From the NCBI GenBank assembly GCA_018969485.1, contig JAGWYG010000011.1, positions 1-60,692 of the forward strand: a stretch of 60,692 nucleotides of DNA, read 5' to 3'. This DNA comes from Chloroflexota bacterium. Lineage in GTDB: Bacteria; Chloroflexota; Chloroflexia; Chloroflexales; Roseiflexaceae. This document shows, piece by piece, positions 25,933 to 35,347 of this stretch (position 1 is its first letter; each line of letters begins with the position of its first letter). A program made the translations under genes and the position numbers. The notes beneath the pieces are model-generated. The model saw only the letters and a program-made list of their open reading frames with translations, was not told the origin of the DNA and made no database searches.

Positions 25933-27627
25933 ATGGAAGCACCGCTCGACACGCGGCGGGTGATGGCGCTGCTCGATGACGCGTTGACGCTGACGCTGCG
26001 CCGGCAGGTGCACGCGCCGGGCCAGCGCGATGACGGGGCGATCATCGCGCCGGATACCGGGCTGGCCGATGTCAGCCATGGCGGTACGGTGCCGCTGGTG
26101 GTGGGGTGCAGTCTGGTGGCGGTGGCGTGCGAGCGTGGCATCGCCGGCACGCCGGCACGGCGCGCCCTGCTGCTCGAACGCGCCGCCGCCGCCGCCGCCG
26201 CAGTAGCGCGCGCCCAGCGCCCCAGCGGCCTGATCGATCTGCTCTCGACCAATTACGACTCCAGCCCCGACACCGGCTTCGCCGTCCAGGCGCTGTGTGT
26301 CGTGCTCGAACTGGCTGCGCCATATGCCGACGATCCGGCGTGGCAGCCGCTGTTGGCCACCGTCCGCCAGGTCGTGCGCCGCGGTGTGGCGGGAATCTGC
26401 GCCGATGGTGGTTTCCATACCCCCAATCACCGCTGGGTGATCGCATCGGCCCTGGCCCAGGCGGCGGCAGTCTGCCCCGGGCTCGACGTCGCCGCGACGA
26501 TCGAGGCATATCTGGCCGAAGGCGTCGATATTGACGCCGACGGGGCGTTTCTCGAGCGCAGCATCGGGGTGTACGATGGCGTGACCGATCGCTCGCTCCT
26601 GCTGCTCGCCGAACGCTGGGACGCGCCGGATGTCCGCGAGGCGGTGCGGCGCAACCTGACGCTCGACCTGCATCTGCTGCATGCCGACGGGACGGCCGAG
26701 ACCGGCCTGTCGCGCCGGCAAGACCATGGGACGCGCCGGGTGCCGCTCGGCCTGGCGTCGTGCTACCTGCACGCGGCGGCGCTCGGCGATGATCCGCGCT
26801 TCGCGGCGGCGGCCCACCTGCTGTGGCGCAGCGCCGACGAGGTGGGGCTGGGCGACCTGATGTGGCTGGGCTGGGTGCTGCTGCGCTTCGGCGACATCGG
26901 CCCGGGCGACGCGCCGCTGCCCGACTCCTTCGTCCATCTGCTGCCGGTCAACGGCGCCTGGCGTGCGCGCCGCGGCGCGCTGAGCGTGACCGCCTTCCGT
27001 GACACCAGCCACCTGCTCGCGATGTCGTATGGCGCTGCCGAGCTGGTCAGCCTGCGCATCAGTCAGACGTATTTCGGCGTCGGGCGGTTTGTCGCGGACG
27101 CGCTGACCCCGGTCGACGGCGGGGTGGTGCTGCATGCATATGGGCGGCATGATCCACGTCGCCCGGCCTACGAGCTCCCACTGGGCCGGCCGGTGCCGCC
27201 CGCCACCTGGCAGCAGCAGATGTCCGAACGTCGGCTGCGCCGTGTCCCCCCCGCAGAATCGTCATTGACGCTGCATCTGCGCGAGGATGGCCTGGCGCTG
27301 CGCTATCGCACGCTCGACGGCCTCGACGGCGTGACAGCGCAGGTGGCGCTGGACGTTCGTCCGGGCGGCATCTGGGAGACCGACGGCACGGCGCTGATGC
27401 CGGTGGCGGGGCAAGTGATCTTCCTGCGACGGGGCCGGGGCGTGATGCGCTATGGCGACGATGCGATCATCATCGAGCCGGGCGCCGATGGGCATCGCAC
27501 CTGGCAGATGCGCCACGCCGAGCCGGCGCCCGATCTGGTGCGCATCGTCCTGACGTTTCGCACGCCGATCGACCACGCGTTTGTCCTGCGCGTCGGGTCG
27601 GCGTGGGCATTGCCGGATCCGTTGTGA
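25933..27627 (+). CDS. Unrecognised protein, alpha-helical toroid plus beta-rich C-terminus
   Basis: 564-residue protein I cannot name. The first 330 residues are helical with repeats of hydrophobic helix pairs and contain SGLIDLLSTNYDSSPDTGF, ADGGFHTPNHRWV and ERSIGVYDGVTDRSLL. The C-terminal 200 residues look beta-rich. That layout resembles heparinase II/III-type or other (alpha/alpha)6 polysaccharide-active enzymes, with conserved Asp/His/Tyr in the helical part, but no catalytic signature is certain. There is no signal peptide. GGAGG lies 10 nt before the ATG. Its stop overlaps the likely GTG start of the next gene, so the genes are coupled. Confidence 0.6.
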   Translation: MEAPLDTRRVMALLDDALTLTLRRQVHAPGQRDDGAIIAPDTGLADVSHGGTVPLVVGCSLVAVACERGIAGTPARRALLLERAAAAAAAVARAQRPSGLIDLLSTNYDSSPDTGFAVQALCVVLELAAPYADDPAWQPLLATVRQVVRRGVAGICADGGFHTPNHRWVIASALAQAAAVCPGLDVAATIEAYLAEGVDIDADGAFLERSIGVYDGVTDRSLLLLAERWDAPDVREAVRRNLTLDLHLLHADGTAETGLSRRQDHGTRRVPLGLASCYLHAAALGDDPRFAAAAHLLWRSADEVGLGDLMWLGWVLLRFGDIGPGDAPLPDSFVHLLPVNGAWRARRGALSVTAFRDTSHLLAMSYGAAELVSLRISQTYFGVGRFVADALTPVDGGVVLHAYGRHDPRRPAYELPLGRPVPPATWQQQMSERRLRRVPPAESSLTLHLREDGLALRYRTLDGLDGVTAQVALDVRPGGIWETDGTALMPVAGQVIFLRRGRGVMRYGDDAIIIEPGADGHRTWQMRHAEPAPDLVRIVLTFRTPIDHAFVLRVGSAWALPDPL

Positions 27628-28889
27628 ACGGCTGGCGCGCCTGGCGGCGCCCGACGCCGCGCACGCTGGCCTGGCTGACTGCGGGCGGCGCACTGCTCGG
27701 CGTCCAACTGGTCCGCGGTGCGCCGCTGGCATGGTCGCCCTGGCTGTATGTCGATGCCGTCGCGCTGGGCTGGGTGGCGCTGGTGGCCGGGGCGCTGGCG
27801 CTGCGGCCCACGGTTCGCCATCCGGGCGGCGCACCGCTGGCGCTGGCGCTGGCGGCAGCATGCGTGCCGCTGGTGCTGCTCCCGCCGCTGGCGCTGCTCG
27901 GCTGCATCGCGCGGCGCGGCGCGCCGCGCCGGGAGCGCGCCACGTGGCTGGCGCTGGCCGCAAGCACGGCGCTGATCGTCTGGCAGGGCGGCTGGTTCAG
28001 CGACGGCAGCGCACCGCCCGGCGCGGTATCGCCGGTGGCCTTCGCGGGCCTGGTCGCTGCCGCGACGGCGCCGCTGCTGGCGGCGCTCGCGCGGCGTGCT
28101 GCGGCCGACGACGCAGCGCCACTCGTCACGGTGATGTGGCTGGTGCCGCTGGTGCGCTCGTGGGCCTACGGCCCCTGGGATGCGGCGTGGTCGCTGCTGC
28201 CGCTGGCGATCGGTGCGGCGGGATGGTGGGCCAGCGCCGCACTGGCAGGCCGCCGCCCGGCGTATGCCAGCGAGCGGGCGTACCTGCACAGCTGTGTGCT
28301 GGCCGGGCTGGGGCTGGCCAGCGGTGCGGGCATGACGGCGGCGCTGCTCGCGCTGCTGGCAGCGCTGGCGATCGACAGCAGCCCGGCACACGGCTGGCGC
28401 GCGACGATGCGCCTCGTCCTGCTGCTGGCGAGCGCGTGGGCCATGAGCGGCGCGCTGGTCGCCGGCGGCGCGGCGCCGGTGCTGCCGCTGGTCTGGCTGG
28501 CGCTCGGCGCCATGCACCTGAACCGGCGGGATGCTGTGGCGCCGCGCCACGACTGGCGCGCGGTTCCGCTGACGCTGCTCGGCGTGATGGGCATCATGCT
28601 GAGCCTGCTCCCCGCCACCATCGAACATCTGCAGGCTGGCCTGACCGTCTTCGGCGATCTGGCGACCCGGCCGTGGATTGGGTTCGCGCTGCTCGATGCC
28701 GCACGCCGCGAGGTGATCGCCGCGCCGCTGCTGTTCATGCTGGCGCTGGGCGCCGTCATGGTGGCGATCAGCGCGCTGCTGCCGGCGGCGCCGCCGCCGC
28801 CCGAAGCCACCGCCGCGCCAGTGCCGGCAGTCTGGTGGCTCGACTGGTTCCGCCGTCCGGCGCGAGGGGCAGGCGATGACGCCGAATGA
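27624..28889 (+). CDS. Polytopic membrane protein of unknown function
   Basis: About 421 residues with at least ten hydrophobic segments separated by short basic loops, ending in a Pro-rich tail (AAPPPPEATAAP) and a charged C-terminus. The likely start is GTG 27624, which overlaps the previous stop (GTGA); an ATG at 27603 would overlap the previous gene by 25 nt. No transporter or enzyme motif was recognised. The composition is extremely Ala/Leu/Trp rich. The last 14 nt overlap the next gene. Confidence 0.65.
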   Translation: MNGWRAWRRPTPRTLAWLTAGGALLGVQLVRGAPLAWSPWLYVDAVALGWVALVAGALALRPTVRHPGGAPLALALAAACVPLVLLPPLALLGCIARRGAPRRERATWLALAASTALIVWQGGWFSDGSAPPGAVSPVAFAGLVAAATAPLLAALARRAAADDAAPLVTVMWLVPLVRSWAYGPWDAAWSLLPLAIGAAGWWASAALAGRRPAYASERAYLHSCVLAGLGLASGAGMTAALLALLAALAIDSSPAHGWRATMRLVLLLASAWAMSGALVAGGAAPVLPLVWLALGAMHLNRRDAVAPRHDWRAVPLTLLGVMGIMLSLLPATIEHLQAGLTVFGDLATRPWIGFALLDAARREVIAAPLLFMLALGAVMVAISALLPAAPPPPEATAAPVPAVWWLDWFRRPARGAGDDAE

Positions 28890-29628
28890 GCTGATCGAGG
28901 CGGTGGGGCACTCGCCGGCGTTGCTCGTGGGCTACCCTGCCGGGATCGCACTGGCCCTGGTCGCGCTGGTGCTGCGCTGGCGCGCCGTGCCGCTCCAGCC
29001 GGCCGCGCCGGCGGATCACGGCATGCTGGCGGCGACGTGGCTGGCGCTGGCGCTGAGCACCCCGCCGCCGCTCGCACCGTTGCGCTACGGTGCCGATCTG
29101 CTGGTGATCCTGCTGCTGCTGGAATGGCCACGCTGGCGCGTCGGCGGGGCCGGGCTCGGCGCTGCGCTCGGCGCCTACCCGGCGGTGCTGCTGGCGCTCG
29201 CGTGCCTCGCGACCAGCGGAGGCGGCCTGATGCCGGCGGGCGCATGGGTGCTTCCCGCGGCTGCCACGCCGGCACAGCAGGCGTGCTTCTGGCTGGGGAT
29301 CGCCGCCTGGGCGCTGGCGCTGCCGGGGCTGGTGCGCAACCCTGCCCCCGTGCCCGCCGCACCGCTGCACCAGGCGCTGGGCCTGCTGCGCGGCGCCGGC
29401 CACCTGGTGCTGGCAGCCGCCCCCTGGCTGGGGCTGATCGCCGCCCACGAGCCACCGGCGCCGTGGCTGCTGCCCCTGCCGGTCGGCGGCCTGGCGCTCT
29501 GGTGCGCAGGCGCAGCGCGCGCCCACCCGTCCGTGATCGCCATCAGCGAACGCCTGGCAGCCGCACTCGGCATCATCGCGCTGTCCGGCGCAGGCCTCTG
29601 GAGCCTGGCCGAACGCCTCGGCCGGTAA
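28876..29628 (+). CDS. Second polytopic membrane protein of unknown function
   Basis: 250-residue, very hydrophobic protein with about seven predicted membrane segments. ELIEAVGHSPALLVGYPAG at the N-terminus is mildly reminiscent of membrane subunits of respiratory-complex or hydrogenase families, but the resemblance is too weak to name it. It overlaps the preceding membrane gene by 14 nt, implying translational coupling and perhaps a shared complex with the soluble protein at 25933. Confidence 0.6.
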   Translation: MTPNELIEAVGHSPALLVGYPAGIALALVALVLRWRAVPLQPAAPADHGMLAATWLALALSTPPPLAPLRYGADLLVILLLLEWPRWRVGGAGLGAALGAYPAVLLALACLATSGGGLMPAGAWVLPAAATPAQQACFWLGIAAWALALPGLVRNPAPVPAAPLHQALGLLRGAGHLVLAAAPWLGLIAAHEPPAPWLLPLPVGGLALWCAGAARAHPSVIAISERLAAALGIIALSGAGLWSLAERLGR

Positions 29629-29667
29629 CCGCGCCAGCGCGACTACCGCCGCATACCCCCGGGACGC

Positions 29668-30507
29668 TCAGTTCTCGCCCGCGTCGTCGTCGTCATCGTT
29701 GGACTCCGGCTCGAGCTCCTCGAGCGGACGCATCTCATCGTCCTCCGTGCCAAACCCGTCGTCCTCGACCTCCTCGGGCTCATCAGGCGTCTCGTCGTCC
29801 TCGGTCTCCTCGCGGTACTCATCGACCGAGATCCCCGAGGGGTAGCCGCGCATCGCCCCCTCGCTCAGCGTCCCGGGGAACGATACCCGCCCGCGCTGGC
29901 TGGGGTCCTGGTAGATCTCGCGGATCAGAACGCGAATCTGCTGGCGCTGCAGATACGCCACGGCAGCGACATAACGGTTGCCGCCGCGCATCAATTCGGC
30001 GAGACGTTGCGCCAGCTTCGGCTCGATGCGCCCGATGACATGACCCTCGGAATCCACCACGTGCACCCGTGTGCCATCGAGGCGCACCTCGACGCGCTCG
30101 CCGGTGACCACAGGGGCCGGGCCGCGCGGCACGTCGATCAGCTGGGTCACCGCCGTCTTGCCGATCTCGGTGATGAACATGCGCAGATCGACCCGCGCCC
30201 GGCCGCTGCGGTTTGGCAGCGTCCCCGGCCGGGACAGCAACTCATCGAGGCGATCGATGTTCTTGCGGGCGATCGGGTTGTTCGGCGCCAGCTCGAGCCC
30301 CCGCCGGTAATAGTCGCGGGCTGTCTCCAGCTGATTCAGTTCGAACGACGCCTTGCCCAGGCGATTGAGCGTATCGACATCGGCACCGAGCTCGAGAATC
30401 TGGAGATTCACCTCGACGGCTGCGGCCCACTGGTTGTTCGCCGCCAGTTCGATCGCCTGATTCTGCAGGCGGTGACGCGCGCGGAATGTTTCTTCTTGCC
30501 TGGCCAA
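29668..30507 (-). CDS. TPR-repeat protein with acidic C-terminal tail, TTG start
   Basis: 279-residue cytoplasmic protein. Residues 1-95 contain tetratricopeptide-like repeats (AIELAANNQWAAAVEVNLQI and LETARDYYRRGLELAPNNPI). The middle part is mixed and includes RVHVVDSEGHVIGRIEPKLA. The last 60 residues are strongly acidic, ending in DDDDDAGEN. The start is a TTG at 30507 with AAAGGAG 7 nt upstream; no ATG fits. Acidic tails of this kind are seen in protein-interaction or chaperone-like factors; no specific partner can be inferred. Confidence 0.75.
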   Translation of the reverse strand: MARQEETFRARHRLQNQAIELAANNQWAAAVEVNLQILELGADVDTLNRLGKASFELNQLETARDYYRRGLELAPNNPIARKNIDRLDELLSRPGTLPNRSGRARVDLRMFITEIGKTAVTQLIDVPRGPAPVVTGERVEVRLDGTRVHVVDSEGHVIGRIEPKLAQRLAELMRGGNRYVAAVAYLQRQQIRVLIREIYQDPSQRGRVSFPGTLSEGAMRGYPSGISVDEYREETEDDETPDEPEEVEDDGFGTEDDEMRPLEELEPESNDDDDDAGEN

Positions 30508-30579
30508 CGGGCACTCCTTTGATAGACTCTGACGGTCGTGTACTCTCGCGACGGACGGGCTCCGGGATGCGGCGCGTGG

Positions 30580-31368
30580 TCAGCCGGCTGGGCACCACGC
30601 CGGCGCCGGGCTGTCGACGCAGACGATCAGCGCGCTCACCGCGACGGCATTATTGACCATGTGGGCCACGATGGCGGGGACCAGGCTGCCGGTCTGCTCC
30701 CGCGCGGCGGCCAGCGCGATCCCGATCGCGAAGGTCGTGGTCAGGAGCACCACGACGCCCTCGGTGGCCGAGAGCCCGTGCGCCAGGGCGAATGCCAGCG
30801 CGCTCAACAGGTACGCCAGCGTGCGGCTGTACGGCCGCACGGTGCTGAAGAGATAGCCACGGAACAGCAGTTCTTCGCCGAGCGGCGCCAGCAGCGCCGC
30901 GCCGATGAAGAACAGCAGATGGCCGAGCCGGTCGCCCGGCAGAAGCGGATAGAGCTGCGCCTGGTTCTGGGTGACGCCGGCGGCCTGGAAGAGCGCGCCG
31001 ATCAGCCCGTTGAGCAGCAGCAGCGCGATGCCCAGCGCGCCGCCGAGCACGATGTTGCGCCCGGTCTGCCCGGCGTGCAGGCCCAGCGCCGACCAGGGCT
31101 CGCGGCGCAGCCAGATGATGCGCACCAGCGGTACCGCGGCGAAGCACAGATTTTGCACCGCGATGACCGCCAGCATGCCGTCGGCACCGATCAGGCGCAT
31201 CAGCGCCTCGGGTGTCGATGCCTCCGGCGATCCGGTGCTGCCGAGCCGGAAGGCGACCAGCCCGACGGTAAGCACCGTCGCCAGCCCGACCGTGGCGATG
31301 ATGACCAGCAGCATGTCGAGCGCGATCTGCCAGGGTGGCACCCGACCGCGAACCGTCGTCGGATTCAT
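30580..31368 (-). CDS. CPBP-family intramembrane metalloprotease (CAAX protease/Abi type)
   Basis: 262-residue integral-membrane protein with about eight hydrophobic segments and the CPBP signatures APLGEELLFRGYLF (motif 1, EExxxR), ALAHGL (motif 2) and AHMVNNAVA (motif 3). In bacteria such proteins act in membrane protein maturation, bacteriocin immunity or unknown roles. The ATG at 31368 overlaps the miaB stop by 4 nt (ATGA), so it is translationally coupled to miaB; the longer frame upstream lies inside miaB and has no homology. Confidence 0.87.
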   Translation of the reverse strand: MNPTTVRGRVPPWQIALDMLLVIIATVGLATVLTVGLVAFRLGSTGSPEASTPEALMRLIGADGMLAVIAVQNLCFAAVPLVRIIWLRREPWSALGLHAGQTGRNIVLGGALGIALLLLNGLIGALFQAAGVTQNQAQLYPLLPGDRLGHLLFFIGAALLAPLGEELLFRGYLFSTVRPYSRTLAYLLSALAFALAHGLSATEGVVVLLTTTFAIGIALAAAREQTGSLVPAIVAHMVNNAVAVSALIVCVDSPAPAWCPAG

Positions 31369-32744
31369 GCGCGCTCCACTGGCCCGGCCAGGCTGCCGCG
31401 CAGCGACCACGGCCCGGTCGCGTCGATCTGCACCCGGACCAGTTGGCCGGTCATGTCGGCCGGATGGCTGAAGAACACCAGTTTGTTGCCCGGCGTCCGG
31501 CCGCGCCACTTGCCGCGGTGCTCGCCCTCGACGAGCACCTCGACGGTGGTGCCGAGGAAGTGCTGGTTGCGCTCGGTCGCGATCTGCTCCTGCTGCCGCT
31601 CGAGCGCCACGCGGCGCGCCTGCTTCTCGCCCTCGGGCACCGCCTGCGCCGGATCAGCCTCGAGCAGCGCGGCCCGCGTCCCGGGGCGCGCCGAGTATGC
31701 TGCGATATGCACCTTGTCGAAGCGCACCGCCCCGAGGAGCCGCTGCGTCCCGGCGAAATGCTCGGCAGTCTCGCCCGGGTGGCCCACGATGATGTCGGTG
31801 ACCATGGCGACGTGCGGCATCGCGGCGCGGATGCGCTCGACCAGGCTCAGGTAGCGCGCCACGGTGTAGCCACGCCGCATCAGCCGCAGCATATCGTCGT
31901 GGCCGGCCTGCACCGGCAGGTTGATCTCGGGCATGCAGCGCGGCAGGCTGGCCACCGCCTCGATCAGCCGATCCGTCATCCAGGCCGGATGTGAGGTGAG
32001 GAAGCGTAGCCGCACCAGGCCGGGAACCTCGTGCACGGCGTGCAGCAGTGTGGCGAGATCCGGCCGCCCGGGCAGATCGTGGCCCCAGGAGTCGACGATC
32101 TGCCCGAGCAGCGTGATCTCGCGGGCGCCACGTGCGACGATCCGCCGGACTTCGTCGACGATCTCGTCGAGCGGCCGGCTGCGCTCGCGACCGCGTCGCA
32201 GCGGGATGACGCAGAACGCACAGCTCATGTTGCAGCCGTACTGGATCGGGACGTGCACCGACACTGGCGGATGGCTCCAGTCGGCGACCGGCAGCGCCGG
32301 CTCGTCGAGTTGGTAGCGCGGATTGGGCGCCAGCGCCACGACGGCGTCGACTGCCGACGGGGATACGAAATGATCGACCATCGGGAGCCGCTCGCGGAAG
32401 ATGGACTGGTTGTCGGGGCCGACCATGCAGCCCCACAGGACGACGGTGGTGTCGGGCAATTCGCGCTTGAGCCGCTGGATCTCGCTCAGCTTGCCGATGA
32501 TGCGCTCCTCGGCCGAGGCGCGCACGCTGCACGAATTGAGCACGATGAACCCGGCATCGGATGGCTGCTCTGCCGGAGCGTAGCCAACCCCTTGCAGTGC
32601 CGCTTCGAGTCGCTCGGAATCCGAGATGTTCATCTGGCATCCGACGGTCCAGACGAAGTAGCGCCGCTCGCGCGGGGTGTCGTCGCGCGATGCGCCGACC
32701 TGTGGGGCAGCACCGGCAGGATAGAATGTCAGCATGTCACTCAT
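31365..32744 (-). CDS. miaB: tRNA-2-methylthio-N6-dimethylallyladenosine synthase MiaB
   Basis: Radical-SAM methylthiotransferase modifying A37 of tRNAs. The N-terminal UPF0004 domain has TVGCQMNISDSERL, LNSCSVRASAEERI and a third Cys in LWGCMVG. The radical-SAM cluster motif is CNMSCAFCVIP. A C-terminal TRAM domain is present (HFLGTTVEVLVEGEH). Length of about 459 is normal. The ATG at 32744 is favoured by homology, but the promoter at 32816-32844 would start the transcript only about 5 nt before an in-frame ATG at 32804, so an N-terminal extension of 20 residues is possible. Confidence 0.93.
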   Translation of the reverse strand: MSDMLTFYPAGAAPQVGASRDDTPRERRYFVWTVGCQMNISDSERLEAALQGVGYAPAEQPSDAGFIVLNSCSVRASAEERIIGKLSEIQRLKRELPDTTVVLWGCMVGPDNQSIFRERLPMVDHFVSPSAVDAVVALAPNPRYQLDEPALPVADWSHPPVSVHVPIQYGCNMSCAFCVIPLRRGRERSRPLDEIVDEVRRIVARGAREITLLGQIVDSWGHDLPGRPDLATLLHAVHEVPGLVRLRFLTSHPAWMTDRLIEAVASLPRCMPEINLPVQAGHDDMLRLMRRGYTVARYLSLVERIRAAMPHVAMVTDIIVGHPGETAEHFAGTQRLLGAVRFDKVHIAAYSARPGTRAALLEADPAQAVPEGEKQARRVALERQQEQIATERNQHFLGTTVEVLVEGEHRGKWRGRTPGNKLVFFSHPADMTGQLVRVQIDATGPWSLRGSLAGPVERA

Positions 32745-32815
32745 CAGACCACCATCGCATGGGCCGGTGCGCAGGACACGCACCGGAGCGTGCGCTGTCG
32801 CCATCGCATGTCGTC

Positions 32816-32844
32816 ATTATAGTCGCCAGATGGAACGATGGCAA
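32816..32844 (-). promoter_or_regulatory. Sigma-70 promoter of miaB
   Basis: On the minus strand TTGCCA (32839-32844) and TATAAT (32816-32821) are 17 nt apart, with the expected start near 32809. The rest of the gap between miaB and the LCP gene (to 33010) shows no other feature. Confidence 0.75.
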
Positions 32845-33010
32845 CCGGACACGCCGCAATTTGTGCTGCTGCGCCATGGTGTGATGCGGCCCGCGATGCG
32901 CCCGCCCTGCCCGGAACCACGCGGCTGATCGGTGTCCGGTGCCGGCGAGCGCCGCGCGGCCGGACACGGCGCTCCGGCATGCCCGCGGCGCCCGCCAGGC
33001 ACCGCGCCGG

Positions 33011-34315
33011 TCACCGCGGCGCCATGTCAGCGCCGAGGACGACCACCACGACCGTGCCCGCTGCCGTGATCATGTCCGGCGAACGATCGCGCGGCTCGAT
33101 TCCGATGCCGAGCCGTTCGGCGACGGCCCGGCTCGTCAGCGGCGCCGCGGGTGCCAGATACACCGTGCTGCGCGCGACATCCGCACGCGCCGCATCGGCC
33201 GGCGGCAGCACCAGCAACCCCGCCGCCGCCAACTCCTCGCTCACGCGGCGCGCCAGTCCGCTGGTCCCGGTTCCATTGAGCACCTGGATCTGCGCCTGCT
33301 CGTCGGCGGCGCTCCGTCCGGCGCGGAACTGGGCGGCGAGGCGCCGCACCGCGGCATGCTCCCAGATGATGTCGCTGCCCTCCATCGCGACGATCGGCAC
33401 CGTCTCCGGGGCGAGGGCGAACCGCTCCAGCAACGCCGGATCGAAGCGCCAGGCCAGCAGCGCCAGCGCCAGCAGCGCGTCGGCCCGATCGAGCGGAAGC
33501 GTCGTCCGCACGGCATCTGCCATGATCTCGGGGGCCACGCGCAGCAGGCCGATGGCGCCGAGCGGGGCGCGCCCGCGGAGTTGCGCGAGCAGCGCGGCGA
33601 CGACCTGCTGCTGCCGCTCAGCCCGGCCAAAATCACTGTCCGCGTGGCGCGTCCGCACATAGCGCAGCGCCGTGGCGCCATCCATCTGCTGTTCGCCGGG
33701 CTCGAACACGACGCGCGTCGTCTGGCGATCTGCTGTCGGGTAGGCGTCGTCGACGATCCGTCGCGGCACGGTGACGGTGATCCCGCCGAGCGCATCGACC
33801 ACCCGGGCAAAGGCTGTGAAGTCGAGTTGGAGCACGGCATCGACCGGCGTGTCGAGAAACGACGCGACCGTCGCTGCCGCCAGCGCCATGCCGCCCTGGG
33901 CGGGCGACGCCGCCGGTCCGTAGCGCTCCTGTGCGCTGACGCTGCCGTGCGCGTAGGCGGCGTTGATCTTGGCGTCGCCGTAGTCGGCGATGGTCACCCG
34001 GGTGTCGCGCGGCAACGACAGCAGCGCCACGCGACCGGTCAGCGGCTCGAGGCGCACCAGCAGCAGGGTGTCACTGCGCGCTGCCGCATCATCCAGCGAA
34101 TCACGCGCATCGACCCCCAGGACCAGTAGTGTCGTGCCGCCGAGGACCGTCGCTTGCGCCGCCCCCGGCCGCGGATCGGCGACGACTGCCGGGCGCAGCA
34201 GGCTGGCGATGCCGTGTAGCGCCAGCGCTATCACGCCGAATATCACGATGGCGCTGATGACGAATCGACGCAGCAATCGGGATGGCCGGCGCGCCACGCG
34301 CGGGTGTTTCCGCAT
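33011..34315 (-). CDS. LytR-CpsA-Psr (LCP) family cell-envelope protein with LytR_C domain
   Basis: 434-residue membrane-anchored protein. A basic N-terminus precedes one membrane helix (about 17-42). The LCP domain includes LLVLGVDARD, ARSDTLLLVRLEP, SLPRDTRVTI and KINAAYAHG, and the conserved arginines of RYVRTRHADSDFGR. The C-terminal domain (QIQVLNGTGTSGLARRVSEEL) is a LytR_C/VanW-adjacent type. LCP proteins transfer undecaprenyl-linked polymers to the cell wall; here the acceptor and polymer are unknown. The ATG at 34315 was chosen because TATACT with an extended TG lies at 34362-34367, just upstream. Confidence 0.9.
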   Translation of the reverse strand: MRKHPRVARRPSRLLRRFVISAIVIFGVIALALHGIASLLRPAVVADPRPGAAQATVLGGTTLLVLGVDARDSLDDAAARSDTLLLVRLEPLTGRVALLSLPRDTRVTIADYGDAKINAAYAHGSVSAQERYGPAASPAQGGMALAAATVASFLDTPVDAVLQLDFTAFARVVDALGGITVTVPRRIVDDAYPTADRQTTRVVFEPGEQQMDGATALRYVRTRHADSDFGRAERQQQVVAALLAQLRGRAPLGAIGLLRVAPEIMADAVRTTLPLDRADALLALALLAWRFDPALLERFALAPETVPIVAMEGSDIIWEHAAVRRLAAQFRAGRSAADEQAQIQVLNGTGTSGLARRVSEELAAAGLLVLPPADAARADVARSTVYLAPAAPLTSRAVAERLGIGIEPRDRSPDMITAAGTVVVVVLGADMAPR

Positions 34316-34405
34316 ATACTGTTCCCGGACGCCCAGTCCGCCGATGGATCGAATGCGCGGCAGTATACCACGAGTGCTGCCTGATTCGTGGAAGTGATCG
34401 CCCGG

Positions 34406-35347
34406 ATGAGCAAACCGTTCGGTATGGCCGGCCCCCCCGAGGCCGCTGCAGCACCAGCATTGCCGGAGCTCTTTGTCAACCCCTGGTGGGTGGCGGGCGC
34501 CGGGCTCGCCGCCGCGGCGAGCCTGTGGGCGCTTGGCCGACACCGGTGGCGTGCCGGGGTTGCACTAGGGATGCTCGGCACCGCCGGGCTGGGATACCTT
34601 GCCCTGGTCGAACCGCCGCGGCCCGTGCTGGAGCGCGTGACGCTCCGGCCGGCGGGTTGGCCGCACGCGCTCGCCGGGCTGCGCATCGGCCAGATCAGCG
34701 ACCTGCATCTCGGGCACCACTACGCGGAGGCGAACGTCGCGTGGGCGATCGCGGCGATGCAGCGCGAGCGGCCCGACATGATCGTGCTCACCGGTGACTT
34801 CATCGCGTTCGCCGACGCGATCCCGACGCTGGGCGCACGCCTTGCGGGGCTGAGTGCGCCGCTGGGGGTCTACGCGGTGCTCGGCAACCACGACGGTGAT
34901 GCGGAGGCGCGTGACGTCGTCACCGCCCTCGGGCATGCCGGCATCGTCGTACTGCGCAATCAGTCGCGCTGGATCGCTGTGCCGGCGGGCGGGTTCTGGC
35001 TGCTCGGCCTCGACGACATCTGGCATGGCCGCGACGATTTCGCGGTGATGCTCGCGGGCGTCCCGCCAGGCGGATGTCGTGTGCTGCTGGCGCATGCGCC
35101 GGACGTCGTCGACCTGGCGGCACGCCACCAGATCGCGGTGCAACTCTCGGGCCATACCCATGGCGGGCAGCTACGGCTGCCCCGGATCGGCCCATTCAGC
35201 CTGCCACGCCATGGAACGCGCTACCCCATCGGCGAGTATCGCGTCGGCCCGACGACGCTGTATGTCTCGCGCGGCGTCGCTGGCGCGCCGCTGCGCCTGG
35301 GTTGCCCGCCGGAGGCGACGGTGATCACGCTCATGGGAGGGGCCTGA
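34406..35347 (+). CDS. Membrane-anchored metallophosphoesterase, YkuE/YaeI type
   Basis: About 313 residues. Two hydrophobic segments near the N-terminus anchor a calcineurin-like phosphoesterase with IGQISDLHLGHH, VLTGDFIAF, VLGNHDGD, LLAHAPDVVD and LSGHTHGGQLRLP. The GHTHGGQ pattern is typical of YkuE/YaeI proteins, which hydrolyse UDP-diacylglucosamine or similar lipids in some bacteria. The start is ATG 34406 or GTG 34388, 6 codons earlier. Its TGA shares one base with the ATG of the next gene. Confidence 0.87.
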   Translation: MSKPFGMAGPPEAAAAPALPELFVNPWWVAGAGLAAAASLWALGRHRWRAGVALGMLGTAGLGYLALVEPPRPVLERVTLRPAGWPHALAGLRIGQISDLHLGHHYAEANVAWAIAAMQRERPDMIVLTGDFIAFADAIPTLGARLAGLSAPLGVYAVLGNHDGDAEARDVVTALGHAGIVVLRNQSRWIAVPAGGFWLLGLDDIWHGRDDFAVMLAGVPPGGCRVLLAHAPDVVDLAARHQIAVQLSGHTHGGQLRLPRIGPFSLPRHGTRYPIGEYRVGPTTLYVSRGVAGAPLRLGCPPEATVITLMGGA

